64,000 nucleotides of DNA. Origin: Pyrenophora tritici-repentis. Lineage: Eukaryota; Ascomycota; Dothideomycetes; Pleosporales; Pleosporaceae. The notes beneath the pieces are model-generated. The model worked only from the letters and a program-made list of their open reading frames with translations, ran no database searches and had not been told where the DNA came from. The stretch is taken from assembly GCF_003171515.1 (NCBI RefSeq), contig NC_089390.1, forward strand, positions 9,676,274 through 9,740,273. The letters are read 5' to 3'. Below, in pieces: positions 1 to 11,841 of this stretch. The translations under genes were made by a program, and so were the position numbers. Position 1 is the first letter of the stretch. Each line of letters opens with the position of its first letter.

Positions 1-1626
1 GTCAGCGTCCAAAAGAGCAAAACTAGAAGACAAGCTTGATGAAGTTGTGTCACTGCTCCGATCACAGCGGGCGTCAACAGCTACGGTCCCTTCAAATGAT
101 GCGTTTGGGCTGACCCCGGAGTCCTCCATTATCACCTCAAGAGCAGCAGACAGTCCGGCAGTCGAGGAACGCTTGACGGAGGCTCAGCTTATCGACTTTC
201 GGATGAACTGCCTCGGATATATCCCTTTCATGCATCTACCTGAGAGCACTACTCCCGATGATCTTCAGGCTGACTACCCTTTACTTTGTCTGGCTATTCG
301 GACTGCATGTACCAAAGCTCTCACCCGTCAAATGAAAATGAGCAGTCAGTTGCGAGAAACATTGGCGTCGAAGATCGTGGCTCATGGTGAAAGAAGTATG
401 GACTTACTCTTCTGTGTCATCATGTGCATTGGATGGTAAGATTTCAATTTCCCGTAAATGCGTTGCGTCTGACATCATACAGGTCCAAATACTTTGCGCA
501 TAGGAAGCAGTTCCTGGGATCAACCTGTGGTCTTGCAAGGACGCTGATTAGCGATCTCCGCCTTGATAAGCCCAAAGAACCATCGGGATGTCCTAGCCTA
601 GGCCCGTATGATAAAGGGACTGAGGAGGTCCGAGCAACTGAAGGGAACCGAGCATTACTTACCGTCTTCGCATTATGTACCAAGTGAGTGAAGTGTGATC
701 CCCGGGTTAGCCTGTCTGACTGATCTCGATAGTGTTTCCAAAACCTTCGGGTACGACCTTATGCCCTGGTCTTCACAATGCGAAGAAGCATATGACCAAC
801 TCACCAAGAGCATTGAGTGTGAAGGTGACGTTGTGTTGGTTAGCTTAGCACGTCTGGCTAGGATTGCCGTTTGTGCTATGGAGGTGTATCGGAGAGCTTC
901 AGAGGATTCCAATTTTGCTCAACATGCTACAATGGCTATTGAGCCTCTGAAGCTGGCTTTGCACAATCTTCGGACGTCATTCTCTCCGGTAATCCTGCAG
1001 CATCGTACGTCTTCCGTTTCCATTTTCTAGCGTGGACTCACGGACTTCTAGGCACTGTTATCGCTTCCACATTTACAGCTGAGGTTGCCATTTACGAGCT
1101 CGCTCTTCTACAATCACCCACACCACTCGTATCACCATCGTCAAATCCTCATTCTATCTTCGCACCCAGACGCGTAGAATACCTTCTTGCATGCCTAGAA
1201 ACATGTAAAGCTTGTTGCGACTACACCCTCGCCGGGGATGTTCGAGACATCAGCGCAACATCAATGCTCATTTTCCCCTACTGCCTCAAAATCGCCTACA
1301 AACTCGCCGTACTCAAGGATGTCCCCGGATGGGATCCGGCGATTGCTACAGCGACGGTAGATACTGTACAATGCTTGGAGCAGATCGCCGTGATTGCTGA
1401 AAACGCCAACGCCAAGTACAAAGAGGAAACAGGAGAAGACAGCGTGTTTGGTGAAGCGGCGGTTATGCTAAGAGCAACAGCGCCGAACTGGAGAGTGCCT
1501 ACAGTTGAGCAAGAGCAAACAGTAGGCGATGTATCTGCGCCGGCATGGAATTGCGATATTGGTGGAGACTTCTCGCTGACGGATTTCGCTGATGACTTTT
1601 GGCTATCTGGTCCTATGAACTTTTGA
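1..1626 (+). CDS. Fungal Zn2Cys6-type transcription factor, C-terminal part (5' truncated)
   Basis: The gene enters from the left edge, so the DNA-binding zinc cluster is outside the window. The first visible residues (about 2-60) are charged and heptad-like, as in the linker/coiled coil that follows a Zn2Cys6 domain. The rest resembles the fungal-specific transcription factor middle region. Introns by signal and frame are 436-482, 684-732 and 1005-1051 (47-49 bp each); joining them keeps one frame to the TGA at 1624-1626. Such proteins are nuclear regulators that often control neighbouring metabolic or transporter genes, and an MFS exporter follows on the same strand about 490 bp downstream. 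The family call is inferred from layout and weak motif resemblance because the diagnostic cysteines are not visible. Confidence 0.7.
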
Positions 1627-2117
1627 AATACACAAAAACCTCAAGACTGGATGTGAAGAAACTGGTGGAGACGTCGATGAGCGTCCAGCCACAGTTTGAC
1701 ACATTACCGAGGTTTGTGCGACTTGAAAATCAACAAGAAAGATAGAACATTTGTTCTGTGATAGTCTTCAAGGGCGGTTTGGCCTCATCTAGTCTCTTGG
1801 CATGTCGTACAGTGGATGCGACACATTCAACTCCGAAATCTGACCAGTCAACAGCGCCTCGGCGTATCGGTCATTCAGTAGCGATTCCGTATCATTGTCA
1901 ACTGTTGCATTGGATCTCATTCATTCTTCAGCTAGCTTTTTGTTTCTCGTCTTCATTGCAACTCGTTCTTCTTTCGTTATAAATGGAAAAAAGATTACAA
2001 CTCTCGACCCTGATCCGAGATTGAACACCTCAACAAAACTTTAAATTTTTGTCATAATCCATTGCACTTGGTCGAAAACGGGCACACTCGAAGAACCTCG
2101 CAAAACCATCAGCAGCC
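1627..2117. other. Intergenic: 3' end of regulator and MFS promoter
   Basis: No coding signal is seen. The stretch just before the MFS start is CA-rich and the start codon context is GCAGCCATGACC, a good fungal initiation context. No clear operator could be identified. Confidence 0.5.
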
Positions 2118-3927
2118 ATGACCGTTACCATGAGCGTAAGCGCGAGTGATACAGCTCCCACAACGCAATACCTAACAGGCCTCAAACTATTTACCATCCT
2201 CGCAAGCCTCACACTAGTCACCTTCCTCGTCTTGTTAGACTCCTCAATCATCGGCACTGCAATACCCCGCATCACGACAGAATTTCACTCACTCCCAGAT
2301 GTCGGATGGTACATTGGAGCCTACTCGCTGGCCACAGCAACTCTACAGCCGATGTCTGGGAAGTTGTACACATATTTCAGGAGCAAGGCCGTTTTCCTCT
2401 CTTTCGTCTTTATGTTCGAGCTTGGGTCTTTGATCTGCGCGGTGGCGAGATCGTCTGTGGTGCTTATTGTAGGAAGGGCGATTGCGGGATTGGGCGCTTC
2501 GGGTATCTATACTGGGGCGATGATTGTGCTTACAGGCGCTGTGCCCAGAGAGAAGAGTCCGTTTTATACGGGGATACTTTTTGGGACAAGTCAGATGGGG
2601 ATTGTGCTTGGTCCGCTTATTGGTGGTGTTCTTACTGAACATGTCTCGTGGCGGTGGTGTAAGTGTGCTCATAAGTCCGATCTGATATCTGAAGTATGCT
2701 GACGATTGCTTTTGTGTAGGCTTCTGGATTAACCTACCAATTGGCGGTGTAGCGGCTGCTGTGATTTCTCTCATCCGCATCCCTGAGGTCATAACGAAGC
2801 CGCCATTCTCGATGGCGCTTGTTCAAAAGATCATCCCACATCTTGATTTGATCGGCTTTGCGCTCTTCGTCCCATGGTCCGTTATGCTCCTTCTTGCCCT
2901 CCAGCTGGGCAGCAGTGGCGCTTACTCATGGGACTCCCGAATGGTGATAGGCCTTTTCTGCGGCACAGGCGTATGCATCATATGTTTCGCTGTATGGGAG
3001 AAACATATGGGCGACCGAGCTATGGTGCCAGTTACGCTATTGCGCAGACGTTTCATATGGACTAGCTACGTGTACGGGTCATGCGTTACTACTTGTATGG
3101 CGACAGCTAGCAATTGGCTTCCGACGTACTTTCAGGCAGTTAAGGACAATGGCCCGACGGCCAGTGGTGTCTACGTACTTCCTAGTATTCTCAGCCAGAT
3201 ACTTCTGGTGGTTGTTACTGGCGCTGCGGGTAAGCATCAATCTTGTTGGAATGTATGTCCAGTGTCTGACTTTTCGCAGTTGAGCGCACGAGATACCATC
3301 TCCCCTTCGCATTCAGCGGTGGTGTCATCACAGCAATCGGCAACGGCCTCGTATCAACCTTCACCGCATCGACCAATACAGCGACATGGATTGGCTACCA
3401 GATAGTCATGGGCGGCGGTAGAGGCCTGTGTATGCAAATGGTAAGTCAGCGAAACCATCCTCATATCTATACCTCTTGACTGACGTTTCCAGGCCCTGGT
3501 AGTGGTACAAAACGCCGTTTCGCCCGCCGAATACCCCGTCGCGATAGCCTGCCTCATCTTCTTCCAATTCCTCGGTAGCTCCATTACCATCGTCATCGCA
3601 AACACTATTTTCGCGCAAACGCTCACAACCGCGATTCCTCGCTATGCGCCCTCGATATCGCCGCGCGCGGCACTGCGTGCTGGGTCTGGCGCTGGCGCTG
3701 TTCGTGCGCTAGTGCCGGCTGGACATGAGGGTGAGCTTAGCAGTTTACTGAGGGCGTATTCGGAGAGTTTGCGTAATGTGTTTTACTTTCTGGTGGGGGT
3801 GGCGTGTTTGGCTACGGTTGTGAGTTTGGGGATGGGCTTGAGAAAGGACAAAGAAGGAGAGAAGGCGACAGAGGTGTCGGATGAGGAGCGTGGGGAAGAT
3901 GAGTCAATGGCCGAGGCACGTGGGTAA
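2118..3927 (+). CDS. MFS multidrug/toxin efflux transporter (DHA2-like, 14-TM type)
   Basis: Plasma-membrane proton-coupled exporter of the major facilitator superfamily. Exons are 2118-2658, 2720-3229, 3280-3440 and 3493-3927, giving 548 residues in one frame. Near residue 40 the motif LLDSSIIGTAIPRI matches the D1 motif of drug:H+ antiporters. It is followed by the GWYIGAYSLATA helix, the VGRAIAGLGASGIYTGA helix and the GPLIGGVLTEHVSWRW / FWINLPIGG segment typical of the DHA2 (14-TM) group. The C-terminal tail is highly charged and cytosolic. It lies directly after a putative Zn2Cys6 regulator, a common pairing at edges of fungal metabolite or resistance loci, but no biosynthetic enzyme is visible here. 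The substrate cannot be told from sequence. Confidence 0.92.
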
Positions 3928-4130
3928 GAGAAGACAGCAAACGAAAGCTGAGGTATGCTGAGTCTGCGGCGCGACGAGGTACACGCGCACGCGCATTATT
4001 GCGATTGCGCTCATCACAAGACCAGGGTGCTGTCACACCAGACCCCAGGTAAACGCGGCTTCAGCACCGCTCGCCAATGCCAGCCATCAAAGCTACCAGG
4101 CAACAGAAGCCCGGTACAGACCGCCGTCGC

Positions 4131-5067
4131 TGCGTATATAAATACTCATCTTCTTCAACATTCCTCCTCTTCTACACCATGCACTACACATTAGAAAACT
4201 AAAACTAACCACCGCTGTATCTATGTTCTTCTGCGTTCCAAAACTACAGAACATCACAGGATGTTGTTTCCAGAGTCCTTTTTTTCCTAAAACCAGTAAA
4301 TGAAGTGTGGGTGAGGTCCCGTTTTTCCCAAAAAGGACTTATTTTCCAAAATCATGAAACAAAACATGTATGGCTCTGTCTGCGTCTTGGCGAGATTTTT
4401 TAAATCAAAATTCCCAATGATGGAGAAGATGTTGGTGGTTTGCGGACTTTGTGCGTTGCTTGAAAATTTATCCAGAAAAAAGTAGGGGACCCACAGGCAT
4501 GACGGAAAGCTTCTAGCTGTACTGGGTGTATAAAAGAAGACAATGGACACTTACCCCACGTTTATAAAATACAATGTCCGGACTTGAATATGTGTGTGGC
4601 AAAAAACGCAGAGGATACGCCGATGAGTGGGATTTCTGAAACTTCGGGGCTGGGTGTATAAATCTCCTCGTCTCTTCCTCCTCTTCTTCTTCTTTCCTTT
4701 ATACAGAAACTCTGGGTCTGGGTTTATTAAAAATTCCTCGACGCCAATTGATGTTTTCTCCTTTCCTGAACAAAAAAGAAACTAAACTGGTGGATGACTT
4801 CTTTTTTCTGAAAATTTTTGAAATTCTCCCCATGTCTCTCTGCTCTCTTAAAATCGCCAAGTAGAGATGGATGGTCTGTCCGCCCCTCCCCGTCTCCCTG
4901 CGAAAATTTGAAAACTCTCAATCTCGGGACTATGCTTTTTTCTAAAATAGAAAGAATGGTGGAAGATGTGTTGTTGGCTTCCTCCCCTACGCTTTACGGA
5001 CTAGTGCATGCAGTGGGGGGAATATAAAAAGCCTGTATTCGCGTGGACTCTTTCTTTACACTTCCAC
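4131..5067. repeat. Degenerate tandem repeat block, segment I
   Basis: This non-coding stretch has TATA-like boxes near 4136, 4526, 4652 and 5023, each followed by a CT-rich run. The spacings (390, 126, 371 bp) are close to multiples of about 130 bp. The words CTAAAA and TTCCAAAA recur downstream of pyrimidine tracts. Units are too diverged to align base by base, but composition and spacing match the clearer segments at 10.4-11.4 kb and 15.6-18.2 kb. No protein-coding potential was recognised. Confidence 0.55.
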
Positions 5068-5069
5068 TA

Positions 5070-5124
5070 ACATGATCCATGGGCGAGCGGCGCACACGGG
5101 CGAGCGGCGCACCCCACCAACTTT
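5070..5124 (+). repeat. 5' terminal inverted repeat of the pogo-like element
   Basis: It is the reverse complement of 6869-6923 over 55 bp with no mismatch seen. It holds two direct copies of a 14-bp GC-rich word at 5081-5094 and 5098-5111. Confidence 0.95.
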
Positions 5125-5150
5125 ACTCACCTTACTGATCTTAATCTACA

Positions 5151-6803
5151 ATGGCTCAACGCAGCGCTACTCAATTACTATCAAATGAAGCAGATATTCA
5201 GCTTGCTATCTCATCTATTAATGCGCACCAGATCCAAGGTACCCGTACTGCTGCAGTAGTCTACAACGTAGCCGAAACAACGCTCCGCCGCCGACGCGCT
5301 GGTATACCTGCCCGACGCGATTGCCCGCCCAACTCAAGGAAGCTTACCCAGAGAGAAGAGGAGGTGATTATCAGCTATATACTTCAGCTAGATCTGCGTG
5401 GATTTGCGCCTACCTACACAGCTGTACGTGATATGGCTGATAAGCTGCTGGCTGCGCGTGGTGGAGAGCAGGTTGGAGTCAACTGGCCATCTACCTTTGT
5501 TAAGCGTACAGACAGTCTTCGGACGTGTTTCAACCAAGCGTACGATAGGCAGAGAGCTCTTTGTGAGGATGCAACATTAATAAAGAGGTGGTTTAAGCTT
5601 ATAGAAGAGACAAAGGCGAAGTACGGCATCTGCGATAAGGACGTCTACAACTTTAATAAAGCTAGCTTTATAATAGGCAAGATTATAACTTAGCTTATTG
5701 TAACAGCGTTAGAAAGGAGAAGCAGGCTAAAGGCTATCTAGCTAGGCAATTGTGAGTAGGTAACGTTGATCGCTGCGATCAACGCAGCCGGCTGGTTAGT
5801 CCTACCGTTCCTCATCTTCGCTGGCTAGTACCACCTATTAGCCTAGTATGAGGAAGCTAAGATCCCACGCGACTAGGCGATCGCAGTCAGCGACAATAGC
5901 TAGACGAATAATGAGCTTAGAGTTAAGTGGCTAAAGCACTTCAACGCTCACACGCAGGCTCGTAGTATAGACGCGCGTCGCCTGCTTATTATTAATAGCT
6001 ATAAGAGCCACCAATCTCTAGAGTTCTAGGAGCTCTGCAAGGAGAACAATATCTATACGCTCTGTATGCCTCCTTACTCATCTCACCTACTCTAGCCACT
6101 TGATGTTGGCTGCTTCTCGCTATTAAAGCGCGCGTACAGCCGTGAGGTGGAGAGCCTCATGCGCAACCACATCAACCACATCACCAAGCTAGAGTTTCTG
6201 CCAGCGTTCAAGGCAGCATTTGATCAAGCGTTCACGCCAGCCAATATCTGCTCAGCCTTCCGCGGCGCAGGCCTTGTTCCTCTACAACCAGAGGCTGTTC
6301 TATCAAAGGTAGATGTACAACTGCGTACACCTACTCCTCCAGCAGCTCTGCCAGAGGCTCCCTGGGTAGCTCAAACGCCGAGCAACGTACGTGAGCTTGA
6401 GGCTCAGTCAAGCCTAATACGTGAGCGCGTGCGCCAGCACAAGAGCTCATCACCAGCTTCAATTATTATGGCGATTGACCAGCTAAAGAAGGGCGCCGAG
6501 GTGATGATGCTCTCTGCTGAGCTGATGCGCGATCGGATCTCTAGTCTTGAGAAGGCCAACAGCGCAGCCTCAGAGCGTAGGCGGCGCTCTAAAAGGCGTA
6601 TACAGAAGCATGGAGTACTCACAAAGGGAGCTGGAGAGGATATACTGGCTCAAAATGAGGCTGACCAGCAGATTGCTCATGAAGAGCGTCAAGGAGGAGC
6701 GCGATCAGGCCTTAGCCAGCGGGCTCAAAGGCGCTGCACTAGGTGCAAGGAGACTGGGCACTACTCGCGCACATGCAAGACTGATACTATTAATATAGAG
6801 TAA
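5151..6803 (+). pseudogene. Pogo-family DDE transposase, disrupted by nine in-frame TAG codons
   Basis: One continuous 551-codon frame without indels resembles pogo/Fot1 transposases. It has an N-terminal HTH (psq-type, about residues 10-60) and a CENP-B-type HTH (about 60-150). The DDE region follows, and the C-terminus carries a CX2CX4HX4C zinc knuckle (CTRCKETGHYSRTC) near residue 540. Nine TAG stops lie between about 5690 and 6100, and none are TAA or TGA. They fall where the family has Gln (CAG) or Trp (TGG), as CpA-to-TpA changes on either strand would give. Two catalytic aspartates appear changed to Asn: the family NFDE motif reads NFNK, and the LLILDGH-type motif reads LLIINSY. The third, in PLDVG, is kept. 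The copy cannot encode an active enzyme. Confidence 0.9.
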
Positions 6804-6868
6804 TCTACTGTATTAATATCTAGCAATAATATTATCGCGTTGTTGAGATGCATCGCTTTAAAGTTGCA

Positions 6869-6923
6869 AAAGTTGGTGGGGTGCGCCGCTCGCCCGTGTG
6901 CGCCGCTCGCCCATGGATCATGT
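6869..6923 (-). repeat. 3' terminal inverted repeat of the pogo-like element
   Basis: Perfect inverted match by eye to 5070-5124. The TA duplication follows at 6924-6925. Confidence 0.95.
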
Positions 6924-6925
6924 TA

Positions 6926-9900
6926 TGTTTTCTTAAAATTCTATTAAAAACACTACAGGTGTGTTCAATGTCTGTTCCTTCTAAAATTTTCTGTGCCATT
7001 TTCATGAGACTGTGTGTGTTGATACGGCTAAGGTATCGGAATCACCTTCGTTGCAACGAGTTGAAATGATTGTGATTGTTCTTGTTGTTCTATGGAGGTG
7101 GAGGGAGGTCGGCAGTAAGGCAGCAGCTAGAGCTCGGACCACACGGCTTAGTCAGCCGTGTAATCCAAGCTCGTGCATGCAGCAACCAGCTGCCTTATCT
7201 ACCGCAGGTTCGATTCCCAACAGTGTGAGCGCTGTGAGCATGCGCGGCACACATATTCAAAATTCTCGAAAGCTTTCCTAAAATACATATTTTCTCAAAA
7301 ACGTTTGGATATTCTGAAATGAACACCTGGCAAACCCATGGCGCCGTTGCTGGTGCTGATGCTGGTGCTGGGGATAAAAGCTCTGCTGTATTTATTGCCT
7401 GTTCTCTTTATTCCACACCCAATTTTCTCCTTATTAGAATACGAAGCAGCAGCTATGAATGGTGTTGCGAGTTTCTAAAGAACATACCCGTATGCAATAT
7501 GAGCTGTGGAGTTTCTTCCTTTTCTTCCCAAAAGTCCCCGAGCATTATTCGACGAAAACCTTGGAAATTACAAATCTATGGGTTGCTTCCACCTTTCTGA
7601 TTTCTAAAAGTTATTTTCAGAGCAGTCGATGAAGTCAGCAAAGGTTCCTAGACGATGATGTAGCGGACGTTTGTCAAAACGAACTCAGACTGTGTCGATG
7701 AGCCGGCGGCTTTCTCTGTAGGAAAATGTCTTTGCGTATGAGTTGCACGCACACGGATATATAAATCACTTCGTGCCGTGTGTTCCTTACCCTTATCTCA
7801 CATTCCTATTTCCTTAATTTCTAAAAGGACGAAGCACAAAATTCATGTCCTCTTTCCCTAAAACAAAACAGAGAACCGCGATAATAGTTCGGCTCTTTCT
7901 CTAAAATATACCAGTTTTTAATAGTATGTCCTCTCTTTCTCGGCTATTAAAAATTATTCCAAAAAGAACCAAACGGGTTAGATGTGGAGAGGACTGGAAA
8001 ATAGAAATCCAAGCCAGAGTCTTTCCATGTTCGTGCGTGGCGCGCTCCGAAACTCTTAAATCAGAATCCCATGGGGTCTTTAAACTAAAAGTGTACGGAA
8101 GAGGGATAATGTTCACTCTACACCCTCTTTGCCCCAAATTTCAGGCTGCTCTGGCAGACAGCGGGCACGTGCCGGGGTGTGGATATATAAATCCTCTCTT
8201 CGTGTGCATCTTTACTCTTTCTATTACTTCACACACTTTTTATGCGTTAAGAAACTCTCGACACCCTCAATTTATGTGTATTTTTGTCTTTACCAAAACA
8301 TGCAGTCGTTTTCAGGATGTCTGCTCTTGTGCTCTTAAAAAACACGTCATTAAAAAAACTTCAAGACCACTGCTCTTTGAGTTCAAATCACATGCTATTA
8401 CCAGTATGGCGCGTCCGTTTCTCGAGGCGTTGGTCTATGAGTTGTGTATATAAATATGACTTATCGGTTCTCCTTCTTGCCTGCCTTACTCCTTTTCTCT
8501 CCTGCTATTAAAACTTACAACTCCCTCGCTAATGGTGTCTTTGTAAAAAAAGCGGACATTAAGTGGATGTTCTCCTGCTTCTTCCTCTCTTTTTCCTCCT
8601 CTTTTCCTGAAAATCATCTTGCAAATCCAGAATGACATGTTCTGAGAAATCTTCAGTCCTCTTTACTCACGCGGTTCTAAAATGGTATCGATCTACATTA
8701 CATGCTGAGAACTTCTGCTCTTCCGTGGGTTTGAAAATTTACATTCTCTATCCCTATGAAATCTTCCAGTCTATCTAAACCCATAAAATCTCGCTATGGA
8801 AACTTTTAAAACCGGGGGTTACAAGACAAGATGCCGGTGGCGTGAGCTGCATTGCGTCTATCAAAAACGACGAAGCCTCTACCTATGCGGTGAGATGTGC
8901 CGAATAAACGTACATAAATACCCTAGGTCTCTTCTCTCTTTCTCTTCTTCTTCCCACCCACTTTTGCCTGAAATATTCGGCTTTCTCTAAAATCATCTAG
9001 CTACCATTGCATGTTCCTCTCTCGGGGCCATAAGAATCCATTGTTGTTCTTAAAATGTTGTTCTCGGCTTTTCTCAGCAATTTCTAGAAAGACTTTGCCG
9101 CTACTGACAATGACGGTGTTGCTAGCAAAGTAAAAACTAAGAAGTGGTCGATTGAATGGTCTGGATTCTAACTCAAAGCCGGCCAAGTTTGATGTTTGTT
9201 TCTAAACTCTGCGGTAAAACCATGATGGAAAGAGAGAGGGCGTAGGAGATATCTACACTTCACAACTAAAATTCTGCATCCGGTCTCGCCAGTGTCTGCC
9301 TCTACCTCCTCTTTCTTGCCCTGGGTGGCACTTGCATCAATTCTATACTTCTATTCCACTTTTGTCCCCTACCCCCTATCTCTTCTGCACCCCAGAATTT
9401 CAATTTCAAGTTACTCAAAACCACCTTCCTATTGTCTCATGATTTTTTCCAAAAAGAAACAAAGAAACAGGTAATGCCTGTGTTCTTGCAAAGACAGCGA
9501 AGTCACACGTACCTCAGAAAATTGACCAAATGCGTGGCTCTTAGTGGATTCCCCAACTATATAAACCTACCTCTTACCTTCTTTACTTCTACTCTCTACA
9601 ACCCTATGTCTGCTTGTAGCAATTCCAAAACTCCATGATATGCTCCAATGATGTGTGCGCGTTACTCAGCGCGTGTCTCGAGCATATAAATCTACATTTC
9701 CCTGCTACCTTTCTTATTCATATCCTCTAAAATCTAACGTGGGCTTCTAAAAATCAAAAATCTCACTCCTTACGACCTTTTCCCAAAAATCAACTGCCCA
9801 CTGACTTATGACGGTCTTTTTCTGGGAGGTATAAAACTTCTGGACACTTTTTCCACAACGCACCTACCACTTTGTCGTATTTATTCCTGCGCTCTAAAAT

Positions 9901-11836
9901 TTCATGGCGGGTTCTAAAAAGCTACAAGCTCGAATGCTATGCCCTTGCTCTAGAAATCTCGCACTTTAGACGCATGACTGTGTTCTTGGGTTCTTGAAAA
10001 CACAATGAAAACTTCAGCGCCATCTATGATATGGACGAACGAACTTCGTGAGATCCTTGGCGCTTGTGTTGCATATATAAACTTTACCCTCATTCTACTC
10101 TACCTACTTTCTTCCTTCCTTTGAAATAAGCAAAAGCTGCCGGCATGACCGTGTCCGTTGATGAACGAAAGAAATCATTAACACGGACAATACTCAAAAC
10201 AACGCCTTATCGACTTATAGTAGTCTCCACGTTTCTTCCATTTGCACATAAGTAAACTCTCCCGCCTCTAACTCTTCTACTTCCTTTCTTCCTACAGTCG
10301 AAAATCCGATTTCTGAAATATCTAAAACATAACTTGGGAAGAGAACATGTCCCTGTTTCCGCACAGGCAGCCTACTTCAATTATGGCGCCCTGCTCTCCT
10401 TTCTTCTCTCTTTCTAATAAAATGATACCGTACTGAACGCATGAGTGTGCTCCACCTCCATTTTCTCACACTTGTATCATCCGTTCTTTCTTTTGAGACT
10501 GAGAGATCTAAGTGCGATTGCGATGTACTCTCATCTTTCCTCGCTTTCTAATATAATCTTACTTCAAACAGGCTATGAGTGTGCTCCGTCTCCCTTGTCA
10601 CACTCATGCTCTCTGTTGCTTCTCTAAAAACTTCGAGTATCCTTCCATGGCAGTGTTCTTCCCTTTTCTCTCTTCCTCCCTAAAAAAACGTCGATGCGAC
10701 CTGGCCATGAGTGTGTGCTCGCCGCTTCCACTCTATATCACCCACGCCCTCACACTCATATATCTTCTTCTCTATTCTTACTTCCAAAAACAAAGTCCTC
10801 TTACAACTAGAAAATGACGGTGTTCTTCTGTTGCAGTACAATGCAGTCAATCAAAGTGTGTCCGCGCGAGGCAGTCATCAGTGTATTCGCTGTCTGTCTG
10901 TGTGTGTTTTTGTTGTTGTCCGCTGGCCTTGCTACAAAGGCAGCAGCAGGGTCTATTTTACATGACGTATCACCATCACGTGACACACGTGAAACACGTG
11001 ATCCGCTTCTCCTCATAACCGTCACATCTTCTCCCCTCCCTTTTTTCCTGGAAAGAAAACATGAGGTAGCGAGTTTAATGAGTGTTCTCTGGGCTTTCCT
11101 CTATTCATACTTGCTTCCTCGGTCCCTTCTTTGAAATGAAAGCGATGGGTCATCATGAACGGCGTCCTCCCCCGCCTTTCCTAAAACAAAGGGTCCGACC
11201 CTCGATGGGTGCGCTCCCGCCTCCCTCTATTAAAGTTACGGCTCTGTTCTCTATCCTTACTCCAAAAATTCGAGAAGCTGAGGTATTATGTACAGCGTCC
11301 TCCTCTTTTTCCGAAATACACCGACCTACTACGAATGAGCGTGCTCCCGCTGGTCTCCTCTACTCCACCTAATCTTCTATCCTGCATTTTCCCTCTTTCT
11401 AAACCCCAAAATGTCCCTCTGCCGCTCTTATGGTTGCGTTCTTCCCGACTTTGTTAAAACGTAAACACCCATAGTGTAACGAGCTGAGCCCGAGGTCACA
11501 TGACTAGGCTGCTGGCCTAGTCGCTTCATTCCCTTCTGTCCCTCACCTTGCCTCAGCAGCACGCGGACCGTGCGTCAACCCAAACAAAAGCTGAATGGCC
11601 GCCCACTTTCTTCTTCTCTTCATCTCGACTGTAAATAGCATCTGGACTAGGTAGCTGGAATACAGTACCTACAGACCGTTCACACATAGTAAATGGTTGT
11701 ATTCTCGCCACTCTCTCTTACTCCGCCCATATTTCTTCTCTCTATCCCTATTCCTTCTTCTTTCTGAAATACAAAATCAAAGATGTCCAGTGCATGACTG
11801 CGTCCTCCTCTTTTTCTAACAAATTTGTATTATAAC
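6926..11836. repeat. Degenerate tandem repeat block, segment II (pyrimidine-rich, about 130-bp period)
   Basis: This gene-free stretch is strongly CT-rich on the plus strand. TATA-like boxes occur near 7372, 7759, 8183, 8447, 8912, 9557, 9683 and 10074. Spacings such as 264, 126 and 391 bp fit multiples of about 130. From 10.4 kb the unit is clearest: ATG followed by AGTGTGCTC or a variant begins at 10441, 10575, 10707, 10814, 11078, 11205 and 11335, steps of mostly 127-134 bp or twice that. Each unit then runs through a pyrimidine tract, CTAAAA and a 15-25 bp variable part to the next ATG. Small open frames here look like by-products of the repeat. Confidence 0.75.
7114..7230 (+). other. Imperfect hairpin with a tRNA-like B-box (possible tRNA-derived relic)
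   Basis: The left arm AAGGCAGC (7116-) plus GAGCTCGGACCACACGGCT can fold on a right arm that reads AGCCGTGTAATCCAAGCTC and GCTGCCTT. A TAGT loop lies near 7150. Just downstream, GGTTCGATTCC (7207-7217) matches the pol III B-box, and GGCTTAGTC resembles an A-box. The T-arm stem does not close properly (GCAGG against CCCAA), so this is not a functional tRNA as read. A tRNA pseudogene or SINE fragment is the best guess. Confidence 0.3.
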
Positions 11837-11841
11837 GTATG

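Larger units (their letters stand above)
5070..6923 (+). mobile_element. Pogo/Fot1-like DNA transposon, RIP-damaged, TA target duplication
   Basis: An 1854-bp element is bounded by 55-bp inverted repeats that match perfectly by eye and begin ACATGATCCATGG. It is flanked on both sides by TA (5068-5069 and 6924-6925), the Tc1/mariner-pogo target. Inside each terminal repeat a 14-bp word GGGCGAGCGGCGCA occurs twice, spaced 17 bp, as expected for tandem transposase-binding sites. Length and single-gene layout fit Fot1-type elements of ascomycetes. The transposase frame is destroyed by RIP-type transitions, so the copy is non-autonomous. It is inserted in the tandem repeat block. Confidence 0.93.
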
